Source: Zopfochytrium polystomum (Eukaryota; Chytridiomycota; Chytridiomycetes; Chytridiales; Chytridiaceae). From it: a stretch of 64,000 nt of DNA. The stretch spans positions 186,001-250,000 of the forward strand of contig JAIVFJ010000006.1 of the NCBI GenBank assembly GCA_025765615.1, given 5' to 3'. The notes beneath the pieces were generated by a model. It saw only the letters and a program-made list of their open reading frames with translations, had not been told where the DNA came from and made no database searches. The position numbers and the translations under genes were made by a program. Below, one piece after another: positions 25,089 to 37,258 of the stretch (within the stretch, counting starts at the first letter, position 1; each line of letters begins with the position of its first letter).

Positions 25089-25156
25089 GGCTACCTTGCT
25101 CAGTGGTTAGAGTGCTCCCTTCAATTGGGAAGGTTATAAGTTTGAGACCTGCTAGT
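25089..25156 (+). repeat. tRNA-like module (candidate SINE head)
   Basis: TTGCTCAGTGGTTAGAGTGC matches a Pol III A box and D arm. CTCCC-TTCAATT-GGGAA can form an anticodon-like hairpin (CAA in the loop), and AGTTTGAGACC resembles a B box. Acceptor and T stems do not pair well, so this is not a working tRNA. An unrelated body with direct short repeats follows to about 25340, as in a SINE. Confidence 0.5.
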
Positions 25157-26788
25157 TGACAGACTGAGCAGAAATGCAAAGTTCTACTATGCCTGGCCAA
25201 TGACCCCTCGCTTTTGGAAATGACTTAGGACTGAAACACTTCTGTAGGAGAAGTGCTGAGAGAGTTAACAAGATGATGGCAGAGCTAACAAGCTCTACCA
25301 CCTGCTACCCTGATATAATGCCTCATAAAAGGGTATGAGATCGCAGGGGTTTTCTTCATCTTTTCTTTGGTGATTTTTACTTATTTTTTTAATTAGTAAT
25401 TTATCCTGTTTTCTCTTTTATTTCTTCCTTGTTGTCTCTGTCTGTGTCTTTCCTTCCTTGTGTGGTGGTGAGTGACAGTCTTCTTATCTGCACCAATCAT
25501 TTCTTGCCAGCCCTCTCCGTTCTGTTTGCCAAGAAATGCCCCAGCACACTAACTGTTCCTTGTGTTTGCCCTCTGTGTCCAACCCCCTCCAACTTAGGGC
25601 TTGTCTTTGACAGAGAGGGGGCTTTGCCCCATGGTGGTGGCTCCAACAGACCAGGTCCTGGCCACTTTCCTCCCCACTTTCTTGTCTAATTCAGTTGGAT
25701 TGAAGTGCTGCACGTAGTAACTCCAGCCACATTTGCTACAGTACTGACGAAGGTCCCTCAATCACCCACGACCCTGACCTTGTCCTGGCATCTGCCAACA
25801 ACAGGTTGAACACTGGTTTTGCCCCCATACCCTCACTCTCTTCCCACCATCCTCTCCATTCCACTCTGAGATGCAACCAACACCCTAAGCAAACAAATTG
25901 TTTTGGATGAACAAGTATTTAGTGCTCGGACCAAAAAATAGTTTCAACAAATAAACAAACAACACGCTTGTTTTGAACAAATTTATTTGTTTGGAGTTTT
26001 GGAAGTTCCCCCTGGGTAAAAAATGACAATGAGCCACTTCCAAAACCTCTGCACATTGCAAAATATGTTAAGCATATTTGCAGGAGCAAATGGTCCGACT
26101 CTATGATCCAGTGCATTCAATTTTCTGATCCCCTCCCATGTCGCCGCATTTGTGATAGCAAATGTGTGCGACATAATTTTGTGTTTTAAGCTTGTACAAC
26201 GGATAAGGGGCGGTCAACTCCCAACTTGCTGCCATCCCCAAGGAGGCTGGAACAATGAAAAAAAAAAAAGTCAAACTCCCCAAAGAGCAGAAAAGTTTGG
26301 ATCGCTTTTTTTGCACCTTTTGCATATCTTTTTTGTCGAGTTTGTAGCAAAGGTGCCATCTGGCAGCCCAAGCCTCGAAGTCTTTTGTACTGAAAACTTG
26401 GCCTTGATCAACTTCTTGGCAAAGCGTGATTTCAGCAGTGTGCCCCTTGTGCTGGGCCCATTCGCACAATGAAGGCAGGATGCACTTTTACAAAGCTTAA
26501 CACCAGAGCCTGTGAGCACTGTGGGGCCAGACGAATGGTGGTGAAATAAAGTTGGGTGCCAATAGAACCACTTCATCATTACTGGGGGAAAGCCTTTTGG
26601 AAGAGCCCAGTTAAGACCATGATTGATGAGATAAGAAATCTCACAGTGCGCTCAATTTATTAGGTTTTGCCTTTACTTTTTCCATCGACTCCCTTGGCAG
26701 AGGCTCTGGCTATCTTCTTCCTTTGAGAGATTTGCAAATAAGGTTTAAATCGATATGACATCTCAATTTTAGTGTCCTATCTCGGTAT

Positions 26789-26850
26789 GGGACCCTTTGG
26801 TGCAGTGGTAACGGCACTACGTATTGCTATCTGGTCGGAAGTTTGATTCT
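26789..26850 (+). repeat. Second tRNA-like module
   Basis: GGGACCCTTTGGTGCAGTGG followed by TAACGGCAC gives a good A box and a GTGC/GCAC D stem. AGTTTGATTCT 30 nt on resembles a B box. The acceptor stem has no partner downstream. Probably a tRNA-derived repeat or pseudogene; anticodon not assignable. Confidence 0.45.
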
Positions 26851-27912
26851 ATAGAAGTATCAATTGAACCATGAGAATATCGCATCTATCGCCAGAAATA
26901 AAAACATTCTCGTGATGTAACTATCGTGGTATTGCCAAAAAGTCATATTTGTTCGTGGTGTCGGTATCGTTTATGGCCAAAAGCCCGCCAAAATAAATTG
27001 GTTTGTCTTTTCACGCAGAGCTTCTGGTTACTTGTTTGCACCAAAAGTCTGCGCAGTGTTTTGGTTTTGGTTGGTTGTTCCTTCTTTTAGACCGAGAGAA
27101 TTTGCTCATGGGGTTCCTGTAAAATACCTATTCCTGAAACAGATTGAAGAAAACTGCTTTCGTTCTCTTCACATTTGCTATTTTGCGTGCTCCACCATGC
27201 TGGCAAAAAACATCAAGGCTGCTGAAGATAATAGAGATGTTCACGATGATAGAGATTCATGGCTTCAGCGACTCCTTGCATCCAGCAAGCGAGGGATGGA
27301 ACCAACGAACTTGTTAACGCCACAGCATCATCGAAATCCGTTGAAGGCAGCGATCTTAGATAGCCAAATCTCAGCTGTGGAATGCGACGAGATCTGTGAA
27401 TTTTGCGTGCCCAAGGCTTGCAACAACTGTTTTTTCACTCCCTCGGCGTAGTATGTGTATTAACTCAAGTTGTTTTCTTTCTGATCCAGCGATGGCGGAT
27501 TGTCCATCCCTCGGCGATCCCTGCTCCACTCTCTCTGCAGAGCACAAGATAACCTCAAACGCAGAAAGGGATGGTCTGGGTCGATGGGACGGTGCGCGAT
27601 CCCTTCGGTGCGCTGTTCGACGAACGTTTATTCTTGGGCCAAGGTATAAAGCGGATGTGGAAAAGATGACTGTGGAGAAAAGAGAGAGGAAAGAAAAGCG
27701 GAACCGGAAATCCAGGGTGGTAGAGGGGGGGAACTGAAGGGCGAAGAAGCCTCATCACCCACAATAATAAAACAGTCAATTCAGGCCAGGGAGCGACAAA
27801 GGGCGAGATGGTGAAGGAGGCAAGGCTTCCAGGTAACCTCACTTTTTTCTCGCTCAAAAAAATCCAAAAAAAGAAAATAGGGGCAAGAACAAAAGGGAGA
27901 GTCCCCGCTCCT

Positions 27913-28215
27913 TTACAGCGAGGTCGCAGACCCCGAGGTCGCCGCCGCCGAGGTCGACGGACGGCGCGACGACAGGCCGACGAGGGACCGCACGCGAGCG
28001 CCAAAGGACGACGCGGAGGCGGAGGCGAGGGACGACTTGCTGGATGACGCCGACGACGCGGCGGACGCCGACGAGGCGGTTGAGGAGGCGGTGGTGGAGC
28101 GGGTGAGGGGCAAGCCGTGCAGCAGGGCCGTCTCGACGGGGTTCTTGCTGTGGGCAAAGACCTTCGTCTTGGGGGTGAGCGAGGCGACGGCGGCGGGCGA
28201 GTTGACGTGCGGCAT
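27913..28215 (-). CDS. Small Ala/Ser-rich hypothetical protein
   Basis: Single frame of 100 residues from the ATG at 28215. The N-terminal part, SPAAVASLTPKTKVFAHSKN, precedes a Thr/Ala/Ser-rich C-terminal half with basic residues (FGARVRSLVGLSSRRPS). No domain is recognised and there is no signal peptide or membrane segment. Support comes from a TATA box about 200 bp upstream and GC-rich codon use like other genes here. The long 5' leader would contain a (CA)n repeat on the transcribed strand. It could also be a chance frame. Confidence 0.4.
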   Translation of the reverse strand: MPHVNSPAAVASLTPKTKVFAHSKNPVETALLHGLPLTRSTTASSTASSASAASSASSSKSSLASASASSFGARVRSLVGLSSRRPSTSAAATSGSATSL

Positions 28216-28304
28216 TGAAGCTGTTGCTGTTGTGGGTTGTTTGTTTCCTTCTGTTTTTTTTCTTTTTTTTCTTTTGTGTTGTGTGTTTGTGTGTGTCTGT
28301 GTGT

Positions 28305-28318
28305 GTGTGTGCGTGTGT

Positions 28319-28364
<46 letters not shown>
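28305..28364 (+). repeat. (GT)n microsatellite
   Basis: Near-pure GT repeat of about 60 bp in the predicted leader of the small Ala/Ser-rich gene. Confidence 0.85.
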
Positions 28365-28366
<2 letters not shown>

Positions 28367-28412
28367 AAGTGCGTACAGATCGTATGGTGAGGAGAGTCGG
28401 CGCCGCCCCCTC

Positions 28413-28420
28413 TATATATA
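28413..28420 (-). promoter_or_regulatory. TATA box upstream of the small Ala/Ser-rich ORF
   Basis: TATATATA in the context TTTATATATAGAGG on the minus strand, about 200 bp before the ATG at 28215. Confidence 0.4.
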
Positions 28421-31112
28421 AACGCCGTGCCCTCCTCCTCCCTCAACTCCACCCCCACACACACACACCCACACATCTCTCTCTCTCTCTCTCTCTCGGT
28501 CTCTCTCTCGAAATTTACCAACTTTGGTCGACACAGCCACAGCCGAAAAGAAACGTTTGTATTTTTACGTCATGGAAAATCTCGAAGCCTCCTCTCCAAC
28601 AGTCGTGGGGCCTTTTCTTGTGTGGCTGTGCCACAACCCTTAAATTTTAATTATTGGGGGTGGCGTTGCTGCTGGTTCAACCGAATTCCGAGCCACACAC
28701 CGCCCCCTTTCCATTCTGTTCTTTTGGACAAATTTGCGTAAGAGCCCTTTGGGTGGGTGGGTGGGCTGCAAACTTGAACGCTTGACAGCAACGTAACGTC
28801 AGTTTCCGTACTGTTCTGTTCAAGTCGCGCAGTCTGTCGGACTCGATGCGTGAGCGTGAAAGTGGCTGTTGTCTGTTGTCTGTTGTCCGCAATCTCGTTG
28901 TCTTTGTCAGTGACGGCTTCGGATGACTCGGGTTTGCAGATTAAGAGCAGTTTGGGATTCCGTTCTTTGGAACGAAAGAGAGGCCCGAAGTTGTGAGAAA
29001 AGAAAAACTCTCCAGCGAGACAGCCTAACTGTTCGACGGCCTCTCCGTTACACTCGTCGCGGTGGTGAAACGCGTCAACTTTCGCTTGTTTAACATTAGG
29101 ACGGCAAATTGCAGCTTTGACGCAAAGTAAATTCACCGATCATTGGTTGTACGTCGTTATCTTGGCCAGCTTTTATTCATTTTTTTAGGTCAAGGCCCGA
29201 AAATAAAATCCCCACATACATTATCGCTTCTCCTCCTTGATTGCAAGGGAATGCCTCGAAAGGGATGGTGTCGCGTCCAGGCTGGCTCGGTCGCTAGTAC
29301 GAATGCCGTTCCATTGAAATACAAAGGCTTGGCGGCTGCTCGATTTCCGAATCCACCACTTTGAGCTTGCGATCGAAGGATAGTCGCGCGAAATATCCAA
29401 TGATAGGAAAAGAATTCATCCCCTCCTGCAGTAACGGGGACGCTTGGTAGCAACTGAAGTTGCATTGTTGGCGGTGCAGGCCGGCTTCAAATTTGGCAGC
29501 GATTGACCAGAAAAAGCCTCGAACGGACTCTGAAGTAGTTTCGTCTTCTTCCAGCTTGTTACGTCTCTGTCGTTCCAGCGCAGCGTATGCACTTAACCCC
29601 GATCGCGGCATTCTCGCTGCGTAGAGAATTCGAGCCACCGCCGATTACGCGGCCTTTGCTTTGCTCAGAATATGCGGCTGAGATGGCGACACGGACTCGC
29701 TCGCTGGAGATTGCCAGCTGATCGACGTCTCGTAGGTTGGAGAGTGCAAACCAGACAGTGCGTTGGAGCTCATGAGCAACGGAGACTCCTCTGCTTGCGA
29801 CGCAGATGACCATGATTGATTGAGGCATGGCAAGTGCAGAATTTGCATTAACAGTATCGAAGGCCGTTTCATGGAGGTCATGAAATGGCGTGGTGATAAA
29901 AAGTGGTTAGGTAAGTTGCGAGGGAGTGAGAGGAGGGGGCGGTGGGGTGCAGGACTGAAGTGTGGAAGCTGTACAACGGCGCCAATTTTTTTCTTTTTCA
30001 CAGTTCACCATCTTCGCAACGGGGGCCACGTAACGCGACCGTCGTTGCGAGAGCACCAGCAGCGGTAGCCTGCTGCTGGGGCGGCCGCGGCGGCGCGCGG
30101 GTCGCCGGCGTGTATGACGACAGCCAGGCGGAGTTCTAATGTGGTCGTTGTCGTGGTCGTCGATGAGCTCAGTGTCGTTATCATTGTCGTGCTCTTTGTC
30201 GGCGGCGGCGAGGAGTTCGGCAAGGACGGACGGCGCGGGCTCCGTGGGGAGGGTTTCGGGCGGCGGCGGTGAGGTGGCGGCAAAGGGCGTCCACACGACA
30301 TTGCAGTGCAATAGCGACAGACTTGTCTCATCAATCGGGCTGACACCCTCCCAAACTTTATGCCCTTTCCACGAGACCACTGCAGACGTATGCTTCCAAA
30401 GACAGTAGTAGAATACCGGTGACGTGTCGAAAGTTAAATGACCCTCCATCGGGGGCGACCGGCGATAGTGATGGACTATCCCATGCGAATCTTACATCGC
30501 CGTGGTTTGGCCATCCTTGAGGAAGAAGTCCACAACGTACACCGATTTACTAGTAAATCACCAGTTTCGTGCGATCTCCACGAATTAAGCGTGTGTGTAT
30601 AAATAATGTACCACGCTAAACAAGAAAAAATCTGCGAGGGTAACGGGAAACAAACGGGAGGCAGCCAGGCCGATTCGTTGTTCGAGGGGTTGTGCTGCAA
30701 CACCAGAGGGTGAGGGTTGTGGGGTCGGGGGGGGCTCTCTGCGCTTCACACTTCACCACAAAAGTACTTTGGATACGGGGTCCGCCCCACCAACTCTCCG
30801 CAAGAGGTCAATCAAACAGAAACATGAACAAGCAAAACCCGGCTTCCCATAACAAGTCCGGAAACGATGAGGTCTTTCTCTCTCCGACGGACAGCCGGCT
30901 GTTGGCTCCGAGGTAGAATGTAAAAAGAGTGACTTGAAAGAGGAGGAGAACGGAAGGGACCGTCGCAAAGAGAAGAGAGAACAGCGGGAAGCGTTGGGAG
31001 GGAGGTGAAAAACTTAAAATATTCGTTTTTAAAAAAACAGAGAATAACAATCGCGCACACGTGTGTGGCGGCGCTCTGGAAGTACGGGTGTGGGGATGAA
31101 AAGGGGGCTGGT
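28421..31112. other. Stretch with no confident gene
   Basis: Several frames of 60-180 residues exist. The longest, on the minus strand (30449-29907, 180 residues), mixes a plausible segment (WKGHKVWEGVSPIDE) with Arg-rich and Asp/Asn-repeat sequence and has no recognisable domain. A GTATAAATAA motif lies near 30598. I see no RNA gene or mobile-element signature. Confidence 0.4.
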
Positions 31113-33974
31113 CTAAATTAATTCTTGATACTCAGGCGGAGAGGTCGCTTCCGAAGCGTCGGCGGCGGAGGGAGCGCTATTGTTTGCATAGGCGGCGTCA
31201 AGCAGTCCCAGGACGGACGCAACGAGGTGGCGGCGGATGATGAAGTCCGTGACGCCAAAGTCGTCGCGCAGCGCGTCGCCGGGAGCCGAGCCGAGTGTTA
31301 GGATGGTCGGGCCGTCGACGTTGTTGGCTAATAAGATGAATTGGGACGAGGATTGATCATTTGGTCAGAACGGAGCAGTTCAACCGCGGTCGAAGAGGTA
31401 ACCAAATAAATGAATAAATAAATCTAACAGCACCTTCAAGCACGGCCCGAGCCGCGGGCAACATCTTCCTCGCAACCGCCCAGTCGCGGACAGTCTGCCT
31501 GCTCCACCTTCCCACGTATCCTTGCGCCTGCACAAACCGATGGTCTGCTGCGAGCGCCGCCTCGTCCAGCGCGGGTTCGCTCTCGGCAACAGACACCGCC
31601 GCCCCTCCCGGGACCGACGTCGCCCCTTCCTCGCCATACGCGGCCGCGGCCGCCGCCACCGTTACCGAACCCGAGCCAGACGCTGACGCCACGCTCTGTC
31701 CGCTCTCCCACTCCGACCCCGCAGCGGGGGCAGCAGACGCCCCCGCGGCGGACGCCGCCGATCTGGCAAACAGGAGTGCCGCTGATGACGAAGACGACGA
31801 CGACGACGACGACGACGACGCCGAGCCGGCGAACGACGCGTGGGAGCCTGCACCGGCCGCGTGCACGGCGGCGGCGGCGTGGATGGAGGCGGACTCGACG
31901 GAGCCAAGGAGCGACGAGCGGGAGCCTGCGACGGCGGTACCCGCGGTGGTCGAGGACGACGGTGACGGCTGGGGCGCAGTGGGCAGCGGCTTGGATAGCT
32001 TTGGGTCATGCGGCATGGCGACAAAGTGCACGGCGCTGGATGGACCCACGTACGGTTCGGTAGTGGCAGCGGCGGGGAGCCATTGAGGCTGCGGCTGAGG
32101 CTGCATTTGGTATTGATGCTGCTGCTGCATGTAAGCGGCAGTCGGAGCTGCCGCTACCGCCGCTGCTCCGCCGTAGTATCCGTTCTGGACGAAGTAAGGC
32201 GGGTTTCCTGCAAGCGCAGCTGCTGATGCTGGGTCGGGTGGGTACCATTGCTGTACTGGCGGTTCTTGCGCATGCGTGCCAGGCGGGGGGCCGCCCCGGT
32301 AGTTTTGCGCCGCTGCGGCCTTTTTTGGTTCTCCATTCCGACGCACCAGGAAAACTGCGAGAAATATGACGGCGAGCACGATCGCGACGGCTCCTGCAGT
32401 CGCACCGGCGATGACTGAATAGTTCGAGAAAGGTAAATTTTTAGTGTTTCAGGATTAAAAGAGGGGGAATGGTTTGAATAAACAGGAAACAGTCCGCACG
32501 TGCGATGGGCGTCGATGAAGACGAAGGGGCATCGCTAGGTCCAAGGCCGGTGGGTGTAAGTGGGACAGTTTGTGTTGTGGATCGCGCTACGCTCGTGCTT
32601 TGAAACGTTGAAAGAGAATTGCTGAAAACCGTGTCGGTGGAGGAGGTTGCCGAAGAAGTGGTAGACGAGGTGGGGTCGGCGAGGGATAAGGAGGAAGAGA
32701 TTGTCGGAGAGGCGGACGTGGGGGAACCGCCACCCGCGGCTGGATTAGAACAGTCTTTATAAGTTGCGGATTCTACGTTGAGTTGCAATGAAAAGGGAGT
32801 CGAAAGCAACTCAACGGCATTCCGAAGCACTTCGCTGGTTCATCGCGTTTGTTAGGCAGTTTCCATAAAGACTGATTCAGACGCAACTGATGGTTAAACA
32901 CTGTTCCGAAAAAGCAGCCATACTGACGTTACTGCCACGTTTGGAAAGCTCGGCGCAGCACCTGTGAGATAATTTTGGTGCAATTGGCTGCGCGCAGCAG
33001 GTGAGCTGGCGAAATTGCAATCGCCGTAATCCGGATTCAACTTACAGCACTGTGAGGCTCTTAATGGAGGAAAATCCAGAAGGAATTGTGCCTGTCAGCT
33101 GATTTCTGTATGATCTGCGTTTAGAGTGGCCCCCTACAGGGCTATTCCGTCCCAAGCGTTTTACCTGTATAGATAACTAGTTTGGTTAACAATATGATCA
33201 GTTCTCGAGGTTGAAGGCAAAGCAAAAGAAGGCAAGTCGCGATCGATCAGAAAAAGAAACGCACAGGCTTTGCAGTAGCGGAATGCTTGTGTACTCTTGA
33301 GGTATGGCGCCGCTGAAGGAGTTTCCGGAGAGATCTCTGAAACACAGTCAAAGTTCTGCTGAAACAGCCAGCCCTGATCTTACATGTACCAGAGGCTTTG
33401 AAGTTTTGAAATGGCCGGAGACAGCGTTCCAGACAAAGAACGATTGTAAAACTCGCTGCGCCGTTTTCGTCGGGTCGCGACAGCCAGCCGGCATTTTTTT
33501 TTTTTTCTTTCGTTAGTCGTGTTCGAAACCGGAGGCCGATCACAAAACGGGAGTGACCTTACATGATTCGCACCGAGCCATCGTCGCCGCACTTGACGCC
33601 CCAAGTTCCACAGCACGCAGAATTCGGGCTCACGAGAGTGGGGAAAGCGCTGGCGACGACCGCGCAATCACTTGCCTGCCGGATGCGTTGTAGCGTGTTA
33701 GCTTATTCCTATTTTGCAACCACATCCGTATCTTCAACGTCCCCCTCCTTTTTTATCGCCACGGCCGGCGGCGTGTTGTCTGCAGTGCAGAGCGCCTTGT
33801 TTGGATGAGCGTGCTTGCGTGCACGGGCGGGTCCAGCAGCTTCGGGCGCGGTCAGCGCCCGTGCCACTTACACCCCCACCAATTGTGCCTCATGTCGTAC
33901 TGACGGAGGGGGAACGCAAGCAAGCAAGCAAACAATCCAGCAAGCAAGCAGGCAGAACAAACCTGCTGGCTCAT
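31113..33974 (-). CDS. LRR single-pass membrane protein with C-terminal SAM-like domain
   Basis: Exons on the minus strand: 33974-33872, 33779-33763, 33675-33563, 33455-33384, 33336-33265, 33114-33046, 32987-32939, 32809-32500, 32414-31434, 31327-31113; 666 residues, all phases consistent. Exon 1 encodes a hydrophobic leader (CSACLLAGLFACLLAFPL). Exon 3 is an LRR N-cap (SDCAVVASAFPTL, SACCGTWGVKC). Exons 4-7 each hold one plant-type LRR (for example LSGNSFSGAIPQEYTSIPLL). A Ser/Thr stalk follows, then a membrane span (TAGAVAIVLAVIFLAVFLV) stopped by RR, a Pro/Gln/Ser/Ala-rich tail, and a SAM-like domain at the C-terminus (WSRQTVRDWAVARKM, NNVDGPTIL). Likely a cell-surface receptor-like protein. 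Exons 1-2 are the weakest part; the LRR, TM and SAM parts are well supported. Ligand unknown. Confidence 0.78.
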
Positions 33975-35705
33975 GTATGCGATGAGCGTTGAACTGTCGC
34001 CGTTGGGCTTGCTTGCTTGCTCGCGCCTTTCTTCTTCTTCTTCTTCTTCGTCGTCGTCTTGTTGTGCGGAGGGGACAGGTTGGGAAAGGCAGGGGGGTGG
34101 GTGGCGCAATTGGGCGGTGTGAATGTATGCGTGTGTGTGTGTGTTTGTCGCTTATCGCCCAAAGCAGAGTGCCTCCATCGAGGAAGAAAAAAAAAAAAAA
34201 ACAAAGGAAAAAACCGGAAAGAAAATTCCGGAAACACACCAATCGAAACCGACAACGCGCGAGCCCTGCCGCAACTGCGCCGCCGCCGCCCGAATCCGGG
34301 GTCCAATCGGGCCAATCAATCGCCGTGAACCAACCACGGTCTGCGGCGCGTGCTGGCGACATTGAAGAAACCCCTTGGGTCACGAATATTAGTGAGACAT
34401 GAGAGAGCCACCGTCCAAGTATTGCTGTTTGTGATGGGCAATTGTCAGATCCTGACCATTGACAGACTTTCCCCTTCCCCCCCATCACTGCACCCAACTG
34501 CTCCAGCGCGAGACGACATTACTCGGCCCAACGGGAATACGCGAGTAAAGACAGCACTTCAAAATGTTCTCCATCCCTTCCTTGAACGCTACACGAAGCA
34601 CAATTCCCCCTCCCGTCCAACACTGCGAACAGATCAACCTCTTATTTTTTTATTTTTCTTTTTTTTCCCCCTTTCATTGTTGTGGTGATTTCCGCACGAA
34701 ACGCATGGATGCCCCCGACGTGTGGGTGGTCATCATCCCAGGGACTTGACTGAGAGGGCAGCGGCGAGCAGTTCGACTACCTGCAATCGGGAGGAAAGAG
34801 GTTGGAGGTGGGAGCAATCGGGAGTTCAATGAAAGGAAAACTGAAATTCACCCAGGGCCTAGTACGTATCATATCCACCACAAACCCCATGCCCTACAAA
34901 CTTTGGCAGACCTTGCCAATCACAAAGCGCTGAGATATGACTCAAGCAGAACATCTTGAAGCGCATCAACAATAACTTCGCATCGAAGTTGGCCAACCAT
35001 AAGAGCAGTTACTCTTTGAACTTCAGCACTCTTAATTCGTATTACGCCTCAGTCAGTCAGATTAGGGAAGCATATCAATCAAGCTTGTCGGAATTTTTGC
35101 ATTTATTAATATCTCCTCTGAGAAAAAATGTACCTCTTATCTCGTCCGCAAAGGAATTTCAAATTTAACATTACGGCCGACCTCTACCAACTCGAAGAAG
35201 AATCGAAGCAAATGGATGATGTTGTGCAGACAGCCGCCGCTGCGGAAGAGAAGAACGTAGTGTATTTGGCACACTTTTTGTCCAAGTATGTGACGTTCGT
35301 AGACGGGGAAGGGGTTACAGCCAAGATGGAATTACTTGACACGCTGATGGTAGATCAGCCCAAAAGAAGCTCAGGAGAATGTCGAATCTGACAATGTTTG
35401 ACTTTGGCGACACGATGTATCGCTCCGAGCGAAGCGAATGTCTGTTAATGGACTGCACATTTCTCGAACACGTAAACTTTCAAGAGTTCAGTGTGCCTAC
35501 TTGCTTAGGAAGCAAAACAAGTTCGACAACGAGCTTCCTTAGGTGCCTCAGCCAAGCTTGAGCAAAGCACGTGAATGCGAAATTAAACTGGAAGTCAGCT
35601 TGCCGGCATTGCGTAATCGAGCTTAGCCAGCTAGCTGACATAGCAAGTTGGTAATCATCTGATTTAAGATTCTTTATTCCTTTCCTTTCAGAATTCCGCG
35701 CACTC
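33975..35705. other. Intergenic, with an unrecognised coding-like stretch
   Basis: Between about 34956 and 35560 (+) several short frames show protein-like composition (ASVSQIREAYQSSLSEFLHL; then VVYLAHFLSKYVTFVDGEGV). They could be pieces of one decayed gene, but frames and splice sites do not join convincingly and no family is recognised. The rest is simple sequence. The 3' end of Rpt6 also lies here. Confidence 0.35.
35673..35678 (-). terminator. AATAAA polyadenylation signal of Rpt6
   Basis: AATAAA on the minus strand 28 nt beyond the Rpt6 stop codon (35708-35706). Confidence 0.55.
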
Positions 35706-37258
35706 TTACTTGAAGAGCTTCTTGATACTCATGTTCTGCTCGCTATCCTTCTTCATAACCTGCGCGATTGCGTTTCAGCATGAGATGTGCAGTTCCACGT
35801 TACCCACGCAACGCGCAAAAGGAGAAACCCTCCCCACCTACCCCCTCCCAAAACAAAAGAAAAAGTTGTGAAGCTCACCTTTCCGACCGCCATCTCAAAG
35901 TCCTCCTGGGTTACATGGACACGGCGTTCGCGCAACGCGTACATACCTGCCTCAGTGCACACACCCTTCACTTCGGCACCGCTGGCTCCCGTCATCTGCT
36001 CCGCAATCTTGCGCAGGTTAATTCCCCTAGTCAAATTCATCTTGCGCGAGTGGATTTTCAAAATGTCCGTCCGCGCCAGCTCGTTTGGTGGTGGGAACTC
36101 GATTTTGCGGTCAATGCGGCCCGGCCGAAGCAGCGCCGAGTCGAGGATGTCAATGCGGTTTGTCGCCATGATGACTTTGATGCTCTGCGTCGCTTCGAAC
36201 CCGTCCAGCTGGTTCAACAGCTCCAGCATGGTTCGCTGCACCTCAGAGTCGCCGCCAGACCCACCTCCGCCGTCGCCGCGGGAAGACCCGATCGAGTCGA
36301 TTTCATCCATGAAAATAATCGAAGGGGCGTGCTCGCGCGCCATCACGAACAGTTCACGAACCATCCGCGATCCCTCGCCAATGTACTTTTGAACAAGCTC
36401 GGAACCAGAGACGCGAATAAACTTGCAGTCCGTGTGGTGTGCGACAGCACGGGCAAGCAAGGTCTTTCCTGTCCCTGGTGGGCCGTACAAAAGCACACCT
36501 TTGGGTTGGGAAATACCAAGGGCTTCAAAAAGTTCCGGGTGCTTGACTGGAAGCTCGATGACCTCCTTGATCTCCTTGATCTGACGATCTAGACCGCCGA
36601 CTTGGTCATAGGTGCTGTCGGGGACTTTTTCGACCATCATCAGAGAAACCAGAGGGTCGACCTTGTTCGGAAGGATCTGCGTGCAAAACAACACCAGATG
36701 GGTCAGGAACCGAGTGTGGTGGTCAAAGCACAGGAACCATAACGATGCGCCCACCTTGTGAAGCTGGTAGCTGTCATACTTGAGCGCAACGCGCGTTGTC
36801 GGCGTGAGCTTGGCGATGTCGATGCTGGGATGGATATCCACCACGTATTTACCATCGGGATTCGCCTTGACGAGCACCTTCGTCTTCCCCATCAGCTTCA
36901 CAACCTCCCCAACATACGATCCAGGCTCCTGAAGCAGCCGCAGCTCATCGCGAAGCAGACGCACTTTTGCGTTCAGCTGATTCCGTTGCGCTTCGAGCCG
37001 TCGAAGGTTCTGTGTTCTGGAGGCGATGGTCGTTTCCAGTTCCTTGTTGGATCAACATCGAGGGGCCGCGCCACATCGGTCATGGTGGTACGATGGGGAG
37101 CAATGGGTGGGCGATGGAAAGGGGGCTATTAAGACGACGCGAATTTGACGACACGAGACCATCGCGGCATGCTCTACCTCGATCTTGTTTTTGTAGTAGG
37201 TCTTGATCCCCTCCGTTGGGCCGAGGTTCGCCGGCGCTGCGTCGATGGAAGGGGTCAT
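35706..37258 (-). CDS. RPT6: 26S proteasome regulatory subunit 8 (AAA-ATPase Rpt6)
   Basis: One of six ATPases of the 19S base that unfold substrates and open the 20S gate. Exons 37258-37178, 37042-36755, 36676-35879, 35759-35706 give 406 residues, the usual Rpt6 length. Visible: N-terminal coiled coil ([19 protein letters not shown]), OB region ([19 protein letters not shown]), Walker A GPPGTGKT, Walker [15 protein letters not shown], sensor-1 region VIMATNRID, arginine-finger region [13 protein letters not shown], and the C-terminus NMSIKKLFK. The diagnostic stretch [20 protein letters not shown] identifies Rpt6 rather than another Rpt. A Gly-rich insert ([10 protein letters not shown]) follows Walker B. 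The last exon is only 54 nt. Family and orthology are firm; the C-terminal Hb-Y-X motif is not present, as is normal for Rpt6. Confidence 0.96.

Larger units (their letters stand above)
24661..27912. other. Gene-poor, A/T-richer region with decayed repeats
   Basis: Base composition drops compared with the flanking genes. Two tRNA-like modules (listed separately) lie here. A minus-strand stretch at about 26100-26580 has overlapping frames with Cys/His-rich segments (for example CEWAQHKGHTAEI) that may be a decayed transposase or zinc-finger fragment; no frame is long or conserved enough to name. No other gene is supported. Confidence 0.45.

Noticed and set aside
25089..25156. Functional tRNA-Leu(CAA)
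   Set aside because: Acceptor and T stems do not pair; only the A/B boxes and the anticodon-like hairpin remain.
26101..26580. Minus-strand Cys/His-rich frames as a transposase gene
   Set aside because: Two frames overlap, neither has catalytic motifs or a sensible length; left as possible decayed repeat.
29907..30449. 180-codon minus-strand ORF
   Set aside because: Low-complexity Asp/Asn and Arg runs, no family; kept only as a remark in the intergenic entry.
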